The notes under the pieces were generated by a model. It saw nothing but the letters and a program-made list of their open reading frames with translations. It was not told the DNA's origin and made no database searches. A stretch of DNA of 64,000 nt from Paraglaciecola sp. L1A13 (GTDB lineage: Bacteria > Pseudomonadota > Gammaproteobacteria > Enterobacterales > Alteromonadaceae): contig NZ_CP047024.1 in assembly GCF_009796745.1 (NCBI RefSeq), forward strand, positions 1,240,001 through 1,304,000, written 5' to 3'. The position numbers and the translations under genes were made by a program. Numbering within the stretch: the stretch's first letter is position 1; every line of letters begins with the position of its first letter. Shown in pieces: positions 27,944-38,071 of the stretch.

Positions 27944-29275
27944 CTAACCCTCAACGTGTTTTTCGGTGTGCTCACTGTTTAAGTGAAGTTTACGTAGGTA
28001 ATAAACATTGTATGCGCACGCGACAAATAAAATGCACCAAACAAAAATTTCTGCACGCATCCTGTTGAGAAAGCTCATAGTAACAACGAAGGTTATAAGC
28101 ATGGACTCAATACAAATCACTTTGAAATAATCGTCTAAAAGCTCTGGTGCGGTAAGTAGTTTCTTGCATTTTTTTGTCATTAAGAAGCTTGAAATAACGA
28201 TCATTATTAAAGCAAATAAACCCAAATATCCTGCTTCTGAAAGGGCTTCAAACCATGACGAGTGAACTGCTCGGTTGCGGCTTCGCCCTGTATTTACATA
28301 ACTCGGAATATATAAAGGAGCATTCATCTCAAATCCTCCGCGACCTAAACCGAGAGGATGATCTTTGGCCATATCCATTGCCGCGACCCAAAAAACCATG
28401 CGTGTTGCACCTGTTTCGCGAGTTTCATCTACTTCAGATTCCTGGGAGATAGAATATATTCGTTCAATGGTACTCTTATCGGCAACATAAATTAGGCTCG
28501 CTAGCCCAGCAAATGTGATTAAAACAACGGTGAGTTTCTGATTTTTACGCTGTATGGGGGCGAAAAATAGGCGCCACATAAAATAAGCCCCGCCGGCCGC
28601 AAGACCGAGCATCGCACCGCGGCTATTAATCAAAGCTAGGGCATTCACAATAAAAGCGCCCGCAATAATAAATGGGATCTTATGTTTGATTAGGTTGTTG
28701 CGCCAAAAATAAAATAAGCAAACTACCGCAGCAGGGGCCAATGCTGCCGCGACGCCATTAGCATCTGGCGAATCTACCATGCCAACACCTTCGACTCTGT
28801 CACCGGAATTTCTACCTACCTGAAATATGTAGTAGCCTAAATAAGCAGCACCTGCAGCATAGCCGTACAGCATGTAGTCCAATGCTTTTGGGCTATTACA
28901 CAACTTAAAAGCAATGCTCATAATTATGGCTGATTTAACTAACGGAATTAAAGCGTCAATATGATAACTTGGAAAAGAAGACCAAATATAGACGGCGCTA
29001 TAAATAGCAACAAAAATGTACAACCAGCGAAATGAAGGAAGTTGTGTTAATTTATTTTTCTGCGCCTCTGGCCAGTTAATGAGCAAAATAACAGCCATAA
29101 AAGCTACAGAAAAAAATGAATAGCCTAAATCCGGTACAAGTGAACCCCACCATCGATTTTGGGGGTTGAAGAAATAAATCATTTGATACAATACAAAAGC
29201 AAATATTGGAGCATGACGAAACGACAGTATAAAGGTACTGATAAAACTGCTTAAAAAAAGTAAAACACTGATCAT
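27944..29275 (-). CDS. O-antigen-ligase-like protein, exosortase A-associated
   Basis: A 443-residue integral membrane protein with about eleven helices. The beginning, including FRHAPIFAFVLYQMIYFFNP then QNRWWGSLVPDLGYSFF, fits TIGR03097, a putative O-glycosylation ligase of exosortase A loci. A periplasmic loop with HPLGLGRGGFEMN and RAVHSSWFEALSEAGYLG matches the Wzy_C/O-antigen ligase signature. It may polymerise the polysaccharide or attach it to protein. Translationally close to the beta-helix gene. Confidence 0.87.
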   Translation of the reverse strand: MISVLLFLSSFISTFILSFRHAPIFAFVLYQMIYFFNPQNRWWGSLVPDLGYSFFSVAFMAVILLINWPEAQKNKLTQLPSFRWLYIFVAIYSAVYIWSSFPSYHIDALIPLVKSAIIMSIAFKLCNSPKALDYMLYGYAAGAAYLGYYIFQVGRNSGDRVEGVGMVDSPDANGVAAALAPAAVVCLFYFWRNNLIKHKIPFIIAGAFIVNALALINSRGAMLGLAAGGAYFMWRLFFAPIQRKNQKLTVVLITFAGLASLIYVADKSTIERIYSISQESEVDETRETGATRMVFWVAAMDMAKDHPLGLGRGGFEMNAPLYIPSYVNTGRSRNRAVHSSWFEALSEAGYLGLFALIMIVISSFLMTKKCKKLLTAPELLDDYFKVICIESMLITFVVTMSFLNRMRAEIFVWCILFVACAYNVYYLRKLHLNSEHTEKHVEG

Positions 29276-29397
29276 TTTTTTCCTAACTTATTATTTGCTT
29301 TTAATAAAATAAAGGTTGTCATGGCATTCCGACTAGACTTCATGATACAAGTGGCTATCGTTAAAGTTGGCTCATTTTGACACTAAATGAATCTCAA

Positions 29398-30627
29398 ATG
29401 AAAGTATTGATAATAAACTTGAAAAATACCTTGTTATGGGTAGGTACTATTGTACTTATCCCATGGTCTTGTTACGCAGAAAATTTCGTTAATCCACCGT
29501 TATTTGAACACACACCAAGTTCGATAGAATATCTTGGAGGCTTTCGATTACCGCTCACCACAAAAGGTGTGTCTAGAATTGCCTACTCTCAAGGAGTAAT
29601 CGCGTTACGCCCGCATAAAAAATCTTTCTTTATGATTGGACATGCTCAACATCAAGCTATCGCTGAATTTGAGATTCCGCAGATTAATAAATCAAAAGAT
29701 ATCAAAAAATGGAATATTGCAAAATTTAAACAACCTTTTTCTTCCATTTTCCCTAGAGTTAGCTCTGGTAACCCGCAGAAAATTAATCGCGTTACTGGTA
29801 TGGAAGAGATTGAAGGTCAATTAATCGTAAACGGTATGGAATTCTATGACGCGGATGCGAATGTAAGGGATACTACATTAATAATCAGAAAGCCAGGCGA
29901 TTTAAAAAACTCTTCTATCGACGGTTTTTATCAGTTAGAGGGGGCTGCCCATGCTGCTGGGTGGATTAGTCACATTCCGAATACTTGGCAGAAAGCGTTG
30001 GATTCAGAATATCTTGTTGGTAATGCGAGTACATTAGCGATTAATTCTCGACTGAGTATTGGCCCAAGTGCGTTTACTGCGCATTTTTGGGGGGTACTTA
30101 ATAGCGAAGAAAAATCGGGATTGATTCTGACAACTGATTTAATGGATTTTAGTATTAAACATCCAATAGTCGAGGACCAATATAATGAATCCCTCAAGAA
30201 CAAGCTTTGGACTGAACTGTCCGCCGCACATTATGGTTTTATTATTCCTGGAACATCGAGCTACTTTGTTATAGGTAAGTCTGGAGGGCATAATTCGGGT
30301 ATAGGATACAAAATCACGCAAAGTAACGGTAGGAAGTGTGGCGGCCCCTGCTCAAAGGAAGCAGGGGATAGTTATAATTATTTTTGGTTATTTGATGTAG
30401 CTGATTTTTTAACCGTTAAATCAGGTACAAAAAAACCTTATCAAATCCTGCCTTATCAATATGGTTTTTTCGATACATCTAATTCAAATCCATATATTAT
30501 TGGTGCTGATTATAGTGATGAGGATAAGTTACTTTATGTTGTCTTTGCTCGGGAAGATAAAGTGCAAAGTCAGTATGAAGATGCCCCCATCGTACGAGTA
30601 TATAAAGTACACACAGAAAACGATTAA
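29398..30627 (+). CDS. Exported protein of unknown function in the XrtA locus
   Basis: A 409-residue protein I do not recognise. It has a signal peptide (LLWVGTIVLIPWSCYAEN) and a mature part rich in beta strands, with phrases such as SSIEYLGGFRLP, FFMIGHAQHQAIAEFEIPQI, YEDAPIVRVYKVH and a Cys pair in CGGPCSKEAGDSYNYFWLFD. The spread of short strand motifs suggests a beta-propeller or similar. I start at the ATG giving a normal signal peptide; the TTG seven codons earlier is less likely. Divergent from the O-ligase gene, so it may share a regulatory region. Confidence 0.65.
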   Translation: MKVLIINLKNTLLWVGTIVLIPWSCYAENFVNPPLFEHTPSSIEYLGGFRLPLTTKGVSRIAYSQGVIALRPHKKSFFMIGHAQHQAIAEFEIPQINKSKDIKKWNIAKFKQPFSSIFPRVSSGNPQKINRVTGMEEIEGQLIVNGMEFYDADANVRDTTLIIRKPGDLKNSSIDGFYQLEGAAHAAGWISHIPNTWQKALDSEYLVGNASTLAINSRLSIGPSAFTAHFWGVLNSEEKSGLILTTDLMDFSIKHPIVEDQYNESLKNKLWTELSAAHYGFIIPGTSSYFVIGKSGGHNSGIGYKITQSNGRKCGGPCSKEAGDSYNYFWLFDVADFLTVKSGTKKPYQILPYQYGFFDTSNSNPYIIGADYSDEDKLLYVVFAREDKVQSQYEDAPIVRVYKVHTEND

Positions 30628-30824
30628 TTTTTTAAACATTTTCAGCTGATTTTTTTAGTTTTCAGATAATGGACGTTGGCCAATTTTTGGGATTTATCAC
30701 TCACTATGCGACAATATTTGAAATTAATAATCGGTTGCGTTGTTTGAGAACTTAACCCATCGAATGAAACTAAAAAAAATTTAGTTGACGTAATAACCCT
30801 TAACATGAAATTAGACCCCAAAAA

Positions 30825-32042
30825 ATGAATATCGTTGTATTGTCTCACCGAGTTCCTTACCCGCCAAACAAAGGGGAAAAGATTCGAACGTTTAACCAAG
30901 TGAAATTCCTTGCATCTCTAGGCCACGATATTCATTTACTTTCTCCTTGTGAAAACGATGAAGAATTACGTCATTTCGCTTCCCTAAAGAAGCTCAGTAT
31001 CTGTCGTTCTGTTTCAGCCTTCCCTTTGAGTGCTAAACCACTTCGATTACTAACAGGATTAATCACTGGTCAATCTCTCAGTGTGGCTAATTTTCATACC
31101 AAACAATTGCAAACTGCCCTCGACAGTTTTATATCGAGCCATGAAGTCGATGCCATTATCTGCAGCGCATCATCAATGGCAGAATATATATTTCAAAGTG
31201 ATATTTTAAAATCTGAAGTAAAAAAGCCTCTACTAATTATGGATTTTATGGACGTAGATTCTGATAAGTGGGCCCAATATAAACGTAGTAGTCACTTTCC
31301 TATGAGTTGGATATATAACCGCGAACATGAGCTTGTGTCACAGTTCGAGCGAAGCGTCGCTACCAGATTCGACATTTGTTATTTGATCGCGCAAGCAGAG
31401 GTGGACTTGTTTAAAGAGAACGTTATCGATACTAATAATATTCATGTACTAGGAAATGGATTAGACACGAAAGTTTTTTTTCCACCTAAAGTTAAAAAAA
31501 TCAATCACGCCCCAATTCTTTTGTTTACTGGCGTGATGGATTACAAGCCTAACGTCGATGCTGTTGTATGGTTTGTCGATAAATGCTGGCAAAGTTTTAC
31601 TGCGAAATATCCAGAAGCGCGTTTTATTATTGCTGGTATGAATCCCTGTAACGATGTTCTAGCCTTGAAAATGATGCAAGGTATAGAAGTAACCGGCTTT
31701 GTGGATGATATTTTGCCTTACTATCATTCCGCTGACATTTTTATCGCACCATTCAGACTTGCGCGTGGAGTGCAAAATAAAGTATTGCAAGCGTTCTCTT
31801 GCGCACTACCTGTCGTATCAACTCCGATGGGAGCTGAGGGCATTAATTGCACTCCAGGAAAAGATGTATTAATTGCTTCTGACGCGTCTGATTTCGTCGA
31901 AAAAATAACCTTCTTATCAGAAAATAAAAACCTCGCAGCAGATATAGGAAAAAGAGCCCTTTGTCTAATAGAAGAACAGTATTCGTGGGAGGGGCAGCTA
32001 AGTCCTATTGTTGACCTCTTAACATCTTCAGTAGGAAATTAA
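30825..32042 (+). CDS. Glycosyltransferase, exosortase-associated Stp1 type
   Basis: A 405-residue GT-B fold transferase. The N-terminus VVLSHRVPYPPNKGEKIRTF is the signature of TIGR03087, the PEP-CTERM/EpsH1-associated sugar transferase Stp1. The GT4-like C-terminal half has LLFTGVMDYKPNVDAVVWFV, IIAGMNPCNDVLAL and VQNKVLQAFSCALPVVSTPM with the donor-binding Glu of GAEGI. Cytosolic. A one-base stop/start overlap (TAATG) couples it to the acyltransferase-like gene downstream. Confidence 0.9.
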   Translation: MNIVVLSHRVPYPPNKGEKIRTFNQVKFLASLGHDIHLLSPCENDEELRHFASLKKLSICRSVSAFPLSAKPLRLLTGLITGQSLSVANFHTKQLQTALDSFISSHEVDAIICSASSMAEYIFQSDILKSEVKKPLLIMDFMDVDSDKWAQYKRSSHFPMSWIYNREHELVSQFERSVATRFDICYLIAQAEVDLFKENVIDTNNIHVLGNGLDTKVFFPPKVKKINHAPILLFTGVMDYKPNVDAVVWFVDKCWQSFTAKYPEARFIIAGMNPCNDVLALKMMQGIEVTGFVDDILPYYHSADIFIAPFRLARGVQNKVLQAFSCALPVVSTPMGAEGINCTPGKDVLIASDASDFVEKITFLSENKNLAADIGKRALCLIEEQYSWEGQLSPIVDLLTSSVGN

Positions 32043-32623
32043 TGAAAAAATTTTTTAAGCGCTTATTTTATATTTTAAGTGCTCTGCTTATCTCTCCCGT
32101 TACGCTAATTTTTTTAATGCTCAGTGTAGTCCTAAATAAAGATGCGGTGTTTACTAGCTGTAGTCAATTGCTGAGCCTATTGCCTGGTAAGATTGGTGTT
32201 TATTTGCGTGCTGGGTTCTATCGTTTCACAATGACATCGTGCAGTCCAGATGCGGTGGTTTCATTTCTAGTGTTATTTTCACAACGTGACACTGATATAG
32301 CCAAAGGTGTTTATATAGGGCCGCAATGTAATATCGGTAAATGTCATATAGGAGAACATACTCTAATCGGAAGTGGTGTCCATGTAATGAGCGGTAAAGG
32401 GCAGCATAACTTCGATGATTTGAACATACCTATTAAAGAACAATCAGGAAGCTTTGAAAAAATTAACATTGGCGAAGACTGTTGGATTGGAAACGGTGCT
32501 ATGATCATGGCGAATATCGGGGCTAATAGCGTAGTTGGAGCTGGCTCGGTCGTAATCTCTGAGATTCCACCGTTTTCTATTGTGGCGGGAAATCCTGCTC
32601 GAGTTATTAAAAGCAGATGTTAA
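32042..32623 (+). CDS. Hexapeptide-repeat O-acyltransferase (left-handed beta-helix)
   Basis: A 193-residue protein with an N-terminal membrane segment (about residues 8-33) and a C-terminal left-handed parallel beta-helix of the WcaF/maltose-acetyltransferase type. Hexapeptide repeats are visible, for example IGPQCNIGKCHIGEHTLIGS, INIGEDCWIGNGAMIM and ANIGANSVVGAGSVV, ending VAGNPARVIK. It should O-acetylate a sugar of the polymer or a lipid-linked intermediate. It shares one base with the stp1-type gene. Confidence 0.87.
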   Translation: MKKFFKRLFYILSALLISPVTLIFLMLSVVLNKDAVFTSCSQLLSLLPGKIGVYLRAGFYRFTMTSCSPDAVVSFLVLFSQRDTDIAKGVYIGPQCNIGKCHIGEHTLIGSGVHVMSGKGQHNFDDLNIPIKEQSGSFEKINIGEDCWIGNGAMIMANIGANSVVGAGSVVISEIPPFSIVAGNPARVIKSRC

Positions 32624-32843
32624 TGAATGTATTTTGAGCAAATCCACTATAAATCATATGGAATAACACTAGTGTTGCAGGTACCCATGCTCAACGCATA
32701 AACCTACCGATAACTCGAGAAAACGATATATTCGTCTTGTTTAAAGAAAATCTAACCACCAGAGAAATACCATCTTCAGTAATTTCAAAGAGTATAATAC
32801 TGCACTGAAGATGACTTATCATTAATATTAGGACTTATCGATA

Positions 32844-34187
32844 ATGAATGTAAAATTAAGGATTAACTTGTTGCTTAACCGTATTATTGAGTTCATTAAG
32901 TACGATTATAATCATCTCAAGTATCCTTTGGTCGTCGCTTGCCATGGTGCGATTATCATACTGCAAAAACTAAATAAGCACAGCTTAGCATTTAAAGTCG
33001 CGAGCAATATCTATCGGAGTGGGTGGGCTGGTAGCGATAAGCTGGGCGTGCAAGTCGCTCAATATTATTTTAAGCTGAATCCTCATCTAGGGAAGGAAGT
33101 AAGTGATAAATTCATCAATGAATTACCTCTTTTAAATAACACGGAGAAATTTTTCAAGCATCCAGAAACGATGTTAGATGGCATTATTACCGTGTTGAAA
33201 AACCCTAATGGTGATGAAAAAGGTGCACTAATAATTAACTATAGTTATTACTTCCCATTGTTTTTACGTTTTTTTGATGTGGAAAAAGTCGCCCAGTCAT
33301 TTAATATTATTTTAGAGCCAAGTTGGGCGGGATTTTGTGAAGAAAATATTCTAGCTTACACGTTGGTAAATGCTCCCATATTCCTTCAAGTTTATGAGAA
33401 ACGAGATAAAAACTTTATAGAAAGTTTAGATAGTAATCTTATTCCAATTGAAGTGGGACCTAGCTGGTTTATCAATCATAATAACTTTGTACCGCCTGTT
33501 ACAGGCGAACGAGATATTGACGTATTGATGGTTGCTGCCTGGGCAAAGTTTAAACGCCATGGTGCTTTTTTTAAAGCGATAGCTCCGTTGGTCAAAAGCA
33601 AACCAAGTCTGAATATTACCTTAGTTGGATATCCTGTTGATATGAATAAGGAGCAAGTCATTGAGCTTGCTGCCCTAAATGGTATCGATAAAAATATAGA
33701 AATATTTGAATGGATTACTCCTCAAGAAGTATCCAAATTGCAAAAAAGATCCAGGGTAAACGTATTATGGTCGAAGTTTGAGGGAAACAATCGAGCTATT
33801 ATCGAAGGAATGTTCTGTGGGACACCTGTTATTATGCGTAAAGGGCATAATTATGGCGAACATTATGATTTTATCAATGCGAATACGGGTTACTTTGCAA
33901 ATGAAGGTGATTTTAAAGACGTCTACGAGAAAATTATATCCCGTGAAAATGAGATGGATCCCAATTTTTACGTTATGAATAATCGTAATAGTCGAGTAGG
34001 TACCGAGATAATGGGAAATGCAATCAAGAGTTACGAACTTTCCAACAATCGCCCTTGGCTTTCTGATTTAGCAGTAAAGGTGAACGATTTACACGGAATG
34101 GTCTATTTAGATAGTAACTCGTCTATTTTTAGAGACAGCTACACTAAAATAGAAAAATGTATATACGCTATTAATCACAACAAATGA
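32844..34187 (+). CDS. Glycosyltransferase (GT4-like)
   Basis: A 447-residue protein with a GT-B C-terminal domain: DIDVLMVAAWAKFKRHGAFF, NITLVGYPVDMNKEQVIEL, WITPQEVSKLQKRSRVNVLW and FEGNNRAIIEGMFCGTPVIM, where the Glu of the Ex7E-like motif lies. The N-terminal 150 residues do not match a family I know. It likely adds one sugar to the repeat unit in the cytosol; donor and acceptor unknown. A 220-nt gap separates it from the upstream acyltransferase; it holds only a 12-bp palindrome AACACTAGTGTT (32665-32676) of unclear meaning. Confidence 0.75.
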   Translation: MNVKLRINLLLNRIIEFIKYDYNHLKYPLVVACHGAIIILQKLNKHSLAFKVASNIYRSGWAGSDKLGVQVAQYYFKLNPHLGKEVSDKFINELPLLNNTEKFFKHPETMLDGIITVLKNPNGDEKGALIINYSYYFPLFLRFFDVEKVAQSFNIILEPSWAGFCEENILAYTLVNAPIFLQVYEKRDKNFIESLDSNLIPIEVGPSWFINHNNFVPPVTGERDIDVLMVAAWAKFKRHGAFFKAIAPLVKSKPSLNITLVGYPVDMNKEQVIELAALNGIDKNIEIFEWITPQEVSKLQKRSRVNVLWSKFEGNNRAIIEGMFCGTPVIMRKGHNYGEHYDFINANTGYFANEGDFKDVYEKIISRENEMDPNFYVMNNRNSRVGTEIMGNAIKSYELSNNRPWLSDLAVKVNDLHGMVYLDSNSSIFRDSYTKIEKCIYAINHNK

Positions 34188-34316
34188 CAGCGCTTTATTT
34201 TAATGGTTGATATTATTTTTAGATTTAAAATTATAAATATATGATATGTGCTTATTTTCCTCTTACATATTGGCAAGTTGGGAATGAATCGTATCTAAAA
34301 AGGACTTGAAATTTAG

Positions 34317-35771
34317 ATGTCACTTACCGCTAAAACAGTAAACAGCATTATTTATACTGGTTCAACTAAATTGGTACAGAGGGGGTTAGGTGTAATCAGT
34401 ATGTTGATTCTTGCGCGGATTCTTACACCAGAAGATTTCGGTATAGTTTCAATATGTACTCTCGCAGTATTTTTATTTAATTCTTTAGGTGATGTAGGTG
34501 CCAAGCAATATATTATTAGAACACAAGATATTGATGATGATATATTAAATACTGCTTGGACACTCAATATATGTATTAAGCTAAGTTTATGGTTATTCTT
34601 TATTACGTTCTCCTCGAGTATCGCATCCTTTTTAGGTAAGCCAGAGATAGAAGACCCATTACGTTTCCTATCACTTATTTTAGCATTTGGGTGTCTCGGA
34701 AACCCCGGTGTTTGGATCATGTCTCGTAATCTAAACTATAAACCGTTATTTAAAATAGATGTAATTTCTAAAGTTTTATCATTTATAACAGTATTGGTCA
34801 TAGTGTATTTTGAACGGACTTATTGGGCGATGCTGATAGGAGTTGTTTTATCTTACTTGTTACCTTGTATCTTTTCTCATTTTATTTGTAGCCATAGACC
34901 ACGGTTTAGACTATTAAATATATATCACCAGATGAAGTTTTCCCAATGGGTAATTGCTAACAGTATTGTAGGGTATGCTAGGGGGGAAGGGGATTCTGTG
35001 TTAGTTGCGAAGTATTTTAATCTAGATATGATAGGAATTTATTCTATGTTTAAAAACCTTTCAAGCATGCCTCTGACGCAACTTATTTCCCCAGCAACCG
35101 ACCCTCTGCTAGCTACCTTCTCGGCTGCTATAAGGGAGAAAGATTTTAAGGCCTATCAACTAAATATCGTATTGTTGCTGTTGCTATCGCTGGTAGCTCC
35201 TTTAACAACGATGATGGCGTACTTCAATCAAGAAATTGTTTTACTATTTTTGGGAGATAAGTGGGGCACACACGCTTATATTTTCTCTATTTTGGCTTTC
35301 ATGATGGTACCTGGGGTTATTTTCAAAGTGCTTTCAGAGTATATACTTGCTGAAGGTGGCTATAAGCCAATTGTGTATTATCAATCCTGCATGACCGTAC
35401 TAACGTTAGCGATTTTATATGCGATGATCGGTAGTGACCTTGCAGAGTTTGCTATAACTCGTGTCTTAATTGCGGTTTTCAGTTTATGTATCTTTATGTC
35501 ATATTTTCAAATTCGGTATGGTTTCTTTAAAATATCGGATCTTGTTTTGTTTATTTTACCGTTTGTTGCTTCTTCTATTGGGATTTTTACCGTGGTTATA
35601 TTGGATTCTGATTCGATACATTGGTTTGGACGACTTTTTTTCGGTTGCCTAATATTTTCTTTTATTTACTCTATATCGTTACTTGGGTTGATATATTTAA
35701 ATAAACGTCGTTATGAGTGTGTTTTATTTTTGTCGTACATAGCTGGTATTAAAAATTTTTTTAGAGTTTAA
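34317..35771 (+). CDS. Polysaccharide flippase (Wzx/MATE-like)
   Basis: A 484-residue integral membrane protein with about twelve helices. The N-terminus ILARILTPEDFGIVSICTLA is typical of the polysaccharide synthase/MviN/Wzx family. It should flip lipid-linked repeat units across the inner membrane for polymerisation. RBS AAGGAC upstream. A hairpin followed by Ts lies after its stop. Confidence 0.9.
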   Translation: MSLTAKTVNSIIYTGSTKLVQRGLGVISMLILARILTPEDFGIVSICTLAVFLFNSLGDVGAKQYIIRTQDIDDDILNTAWTLNICIKLSLWLFFITFSSSIASFLGKPEIEDPLRFLSLILAFGCLGNPGVWIMSRNLNYKPLFKIDVISKVLSFITVLVIVYFERTYWAMLIGVVLSYLLPCIFSHFICSHRPRFRLLNIYHQMKFSQWVIANSIVGYARGEGDSVLVAKYFNLDMIGIYSMFKNLSSMPLTQLISPATDPLLATFSAAIREKDFKAYQLNIVLLLLLSLVAPLTTMMAYFNQEIVLLFLGDKWGTHAYIFSILAFMMVPGVIFKVLSEYILAEGGYKPIVYYQSCMTVLTLAILYAMIGSDLAEFAITRVLIAVFSLCIFMSYFQIRYGFFKISDLVLFILPFVASSIGIFTVVILDSDSIHWFGRLFFGCLIFSFIYSISLLGLIYLNKRRYECVLFLSYIAGIKNFFRV

Positions 35772-35773
35772 AT

Positions 35774-35814
35774 TGAAACTAAAATGAATTTTTTAACTGG
35801 TAGTTTCATTTTTT
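35774..35814 (+). terminator. Possible terminator after the flippase gene
   Basis: Perfect 8-bp inverted repeat TGAAACTA / TAGTTTCA with a long 19-nt loop, followed by TTTTTT. The loop is longer than usual, so this is tentative; it could also be an attenuator between flippase and next gene. Confidence 0.45.
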
Positions 35815-35862
35815 AAAAGAAATGTAGTTAAAGTCTTTGGTAAAGAATTATTAGGGTAGCAA

Positions 35863-36978
35863 ATGGATACGAGGCACGAAATTCATCATAATTTTAAGGG
35901 GAGCTTAGCTATTGGTCCCTTAGTTGGACTACCTTCTAGTAATTGGGTTGGGGTCGATGTTGCCAATTATCTTTCAGATAGTGGTGTGAAAATTACGAAG
36001 TTTCAGAATTTTAGTACATCAATAAAAGCTGACTATATTATTATTGTGAAATTGATGCCAAGTATCGACTGGTTAATTGAAAAAAATAAGCAAGGAGTTA
36101 AAGTTCTCTATGCGCCAGTTGATATTTTTCACTCTGTATATATTTTTTGGCGTTACAGAGCACATTTGAAATTATTTTCTGGATTTCTTATTCACAATGA
36201 TAAAGTCGGGGAATTAATTTCAAAGGCGTCAGACTCACCTCAATTCTTTGTTGAGCATTACCTAAAATATGAGTTAGACAAAAATGATAGTTCGATTAAA
36301 AAAAACGAATTATTATGGGTTGGCCATTTAGAGTACATTCCAAGTTTACTTAAATTTGTTAGAAATAGTAAGCCTGAGCTTAATATAAGGGCATTATCTG
36401 ACTTGGAAAAACTTCCACATTATGAAAATTATTTAGAAAAAAGCTTGAATCAAATTGGCTGTAAATTTGCGGTTGAAAATAAGTCTGATGACGGTGTATA
36501 TATTTCGGGAGTTTACATAGAGCAATGGTCAGAAAAGAAACAAGCAGAGTTGATGCAGACTTGTATTGCCGCTTTTGATACCAAAATGGATTCGTTCGCC
36601 CATAATTTAAAACCGCCAACAAAAGCACAAAAATTTGTTTACAACAAGATCCCTTTCGCTTGTTCTGAATATTCATTTTCGTTTAAATACTTTGAGCAAA
36701 GAGGTCTTAAGGTAGCTAACTTGGACGAAATAAATTATTTAATATCGGATGAGTATCGACAGAATGTCCGGGAGTTTTGTGATGCACAAAAATGGCGCGT
36801 TAATATTAGCAGCGTGGCATCTAGCTATCTACATGCTTGCAAAAATTCGACCGCACCAATACTCCACAGTAGGACCTATTTATATCTCATGAATTCTGTG
36901 AGTTTTATCGTTTATTTTTCATTAAGGGTAATTGATAAAATAAAAACAGTATTTAAGCTGAATAAACATAAAGGCTAA
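35863..36978 (+). CDS. Probable glycosyltransferase-like protein
   Basis: A 371-residue soluble protein. I recognise no strong family signature, but the layout fits a GT-B glycosyltransferase: an N-terminal part with ADYIIIVKLMPSIDWLIE, a middle with LLWVGHLEYIPSLLKFV, and a C-terminal part with NLKPPTKAQKFVYNKIPFAC resembling the second Rossmann domain. The gene before it is a flippase and the gene after a GT-A transferase, which supports a glycan-building role. The ATG has no clear ribosome site. Confidence 0.5.
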   Translation: MDTRHEIHHNFKGSLAIGPLVGLPSSNWVGVDVANYLSDSGVKITKFQNFSTSIKADYIIIVKLMPSIDWLIEKNKQGVKVLYAPVDIFHSVYIFWRYRAHLKLFSGFLIHNDKVGELISKASDSPQFFVEHYLKYELDKNDSSIKKNELLWVGHLEYIPSLLKFVRNSKPELNIRALSDLEKLPHYENYLEKSLNQIGCKFAVENKSDDGVYISGVYIEQWSEKKQAELMQTCIAAFDTKMDSFAHNLKPPTKAQKFVYNKIPFACSEYSFSFKYFEQRGLKVANLDEINYLISDEYRQNVREFCDAQKWRVNISSVASSYLHACKNSTAPILHSRTYLYLMNSVSFIVYFSLRVIDKIKTVFKLNKHKG

Positions 36979-36982
36979 ATTA

Positions 36983-37846
36983 ATGATTGCATTTGTCATT
37001 GCATTTCGACACCCAGATTCTACAAAAGATTATAACCATGTTGTTCAGCTCCTTGAGGCAACTCTAAAATCACTACTCAATCAAACGAATAGCGAATTTA
37101 AAGTTTATATTGGCTGTAACGTGGAACCTAAACTAGATATTTACGACCCTAGAGTTAGATTTTGTACTATTGATTGTCCGTTACCAAAAAATCGAAAGGA
37201 AGTATTATTTGATAAGGGAGTGAAACGTGCATTTGCAATACAGACCGCTAATGCTGAAAACATCCCTGATTATTTCTTTCTTTTAGATGCCGACGATCTT
37301 GTTAGTAATGATTGTATCGAATATTTATATCAGCAAGAGCGAAATGATTCAATTGGCGGATATTGGTTAGAACGAGGGTATCTATTGGATATGTTCAATC
37401 GTAAAGCGCAAGAGAAGTATGGATTTAATCGGTATTGTGGTAGTAGCTTAATTCTCTCAGGGAAAGTGTTAACGAATGCGCTATTCTTTGGAGCATCAGA
37501 GAGTTTAAAAATGACAACTCATACAGAATTTCTAAATGCTTGCGATCCATATGTTCTTGAGCAAGTTCTAGGTGATCACATTGCTGTAAGACGCTTCATG
37601 GCGTCTTTAAACTACCCGTTACAAAAAATTGTACGACCGCTAACTTGTTGGAAGATAAATACAGGAGAAAATGAGTCTAAAACAAAAATTCCGTTTGGTA
37701 GCAGGAGAATGAGTATTGAGTTTTTAGAAAGATTTTCAATATCTACAAATACAGCAAGAAGTACATCAATTTTTGAAATATTGGCTGAAAGAATCCGATT
37801 TGTAAAATCATGGATTGCTAGCACCCAAGCTAATTTAAAATCTTGA
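36983..37846 (+). CDS. Glycosyltransferase-like protein (GT-A fold)
   Basis: A 287-residue protein with a GT2-like beginning (IAFVIAFRHPDSTKDYNHVV) and a possible metal-binding motif in YFFLLDADDLVSNDCIEYL. The C-terminal half has WLERGYLLDMFNRKAQEKYG and ILAERIRFVKSW. Likely transfers one sugar from a nucleotide donor. It begins 4 nt after the previous stop, so both are probably cotranscribed. Confidence 0.7.
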   Translation: MIAFVIAFRHPDSTKDYNHVVQLLEATLKSLLNQTNSEFKVYIGCNVEPKLDIYDPRVRFCTIDCPLPKNRKEVLFDKGVKRAFAIQTANAENIPDYFFLLDADDLVSNDCIEYLYQQERNDSIGGYWLERGYLLDMFNRKAQEKYGFNRYCGSSLILSGKVLTNALFFGASESLKMTTHTEFLNACDPYVLEQVLGDHIAVRRFMASLNYPLQKIVRPLTCWKINTGENESKTKIPFGSRRMSIEFLERFSISTNTARSTSIFEILAERIRFVKSWIASTQANLKS

Positions 37847-38071
37847 ACGCGTGCATTAACGAAAGGCGACGTTAGTTCATTAAAGAAAAATAATATCTAT
37901 CAGACTTTAACGAACAGTTAGTTTTTATTCTATGGATAGTCTCGGATTTTCGGGGGGCTTGGTAATTTCTAACAGATTGATAGATAATCGCTGCACCTAG
38001 AATACTGAATTTTATAAAATATAACGACCTAGAAAAATGGTCTCCAGTCGAAATTGAGAAATATATAGATT

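Noticed and set aside
32665..32676. 12-bp palindrome AACACTAGTGTT in the 220-nt gap before a glycosyltransferase gene
   Set aside because: A single short palindrome without spacing or repeat evidence; not enough to call an operator.
34352..34720. Minus-strand 122-codon frame in the flippase gene
   Set aside because: Antisense shadow; the flippase frame has full family and membrane signals.
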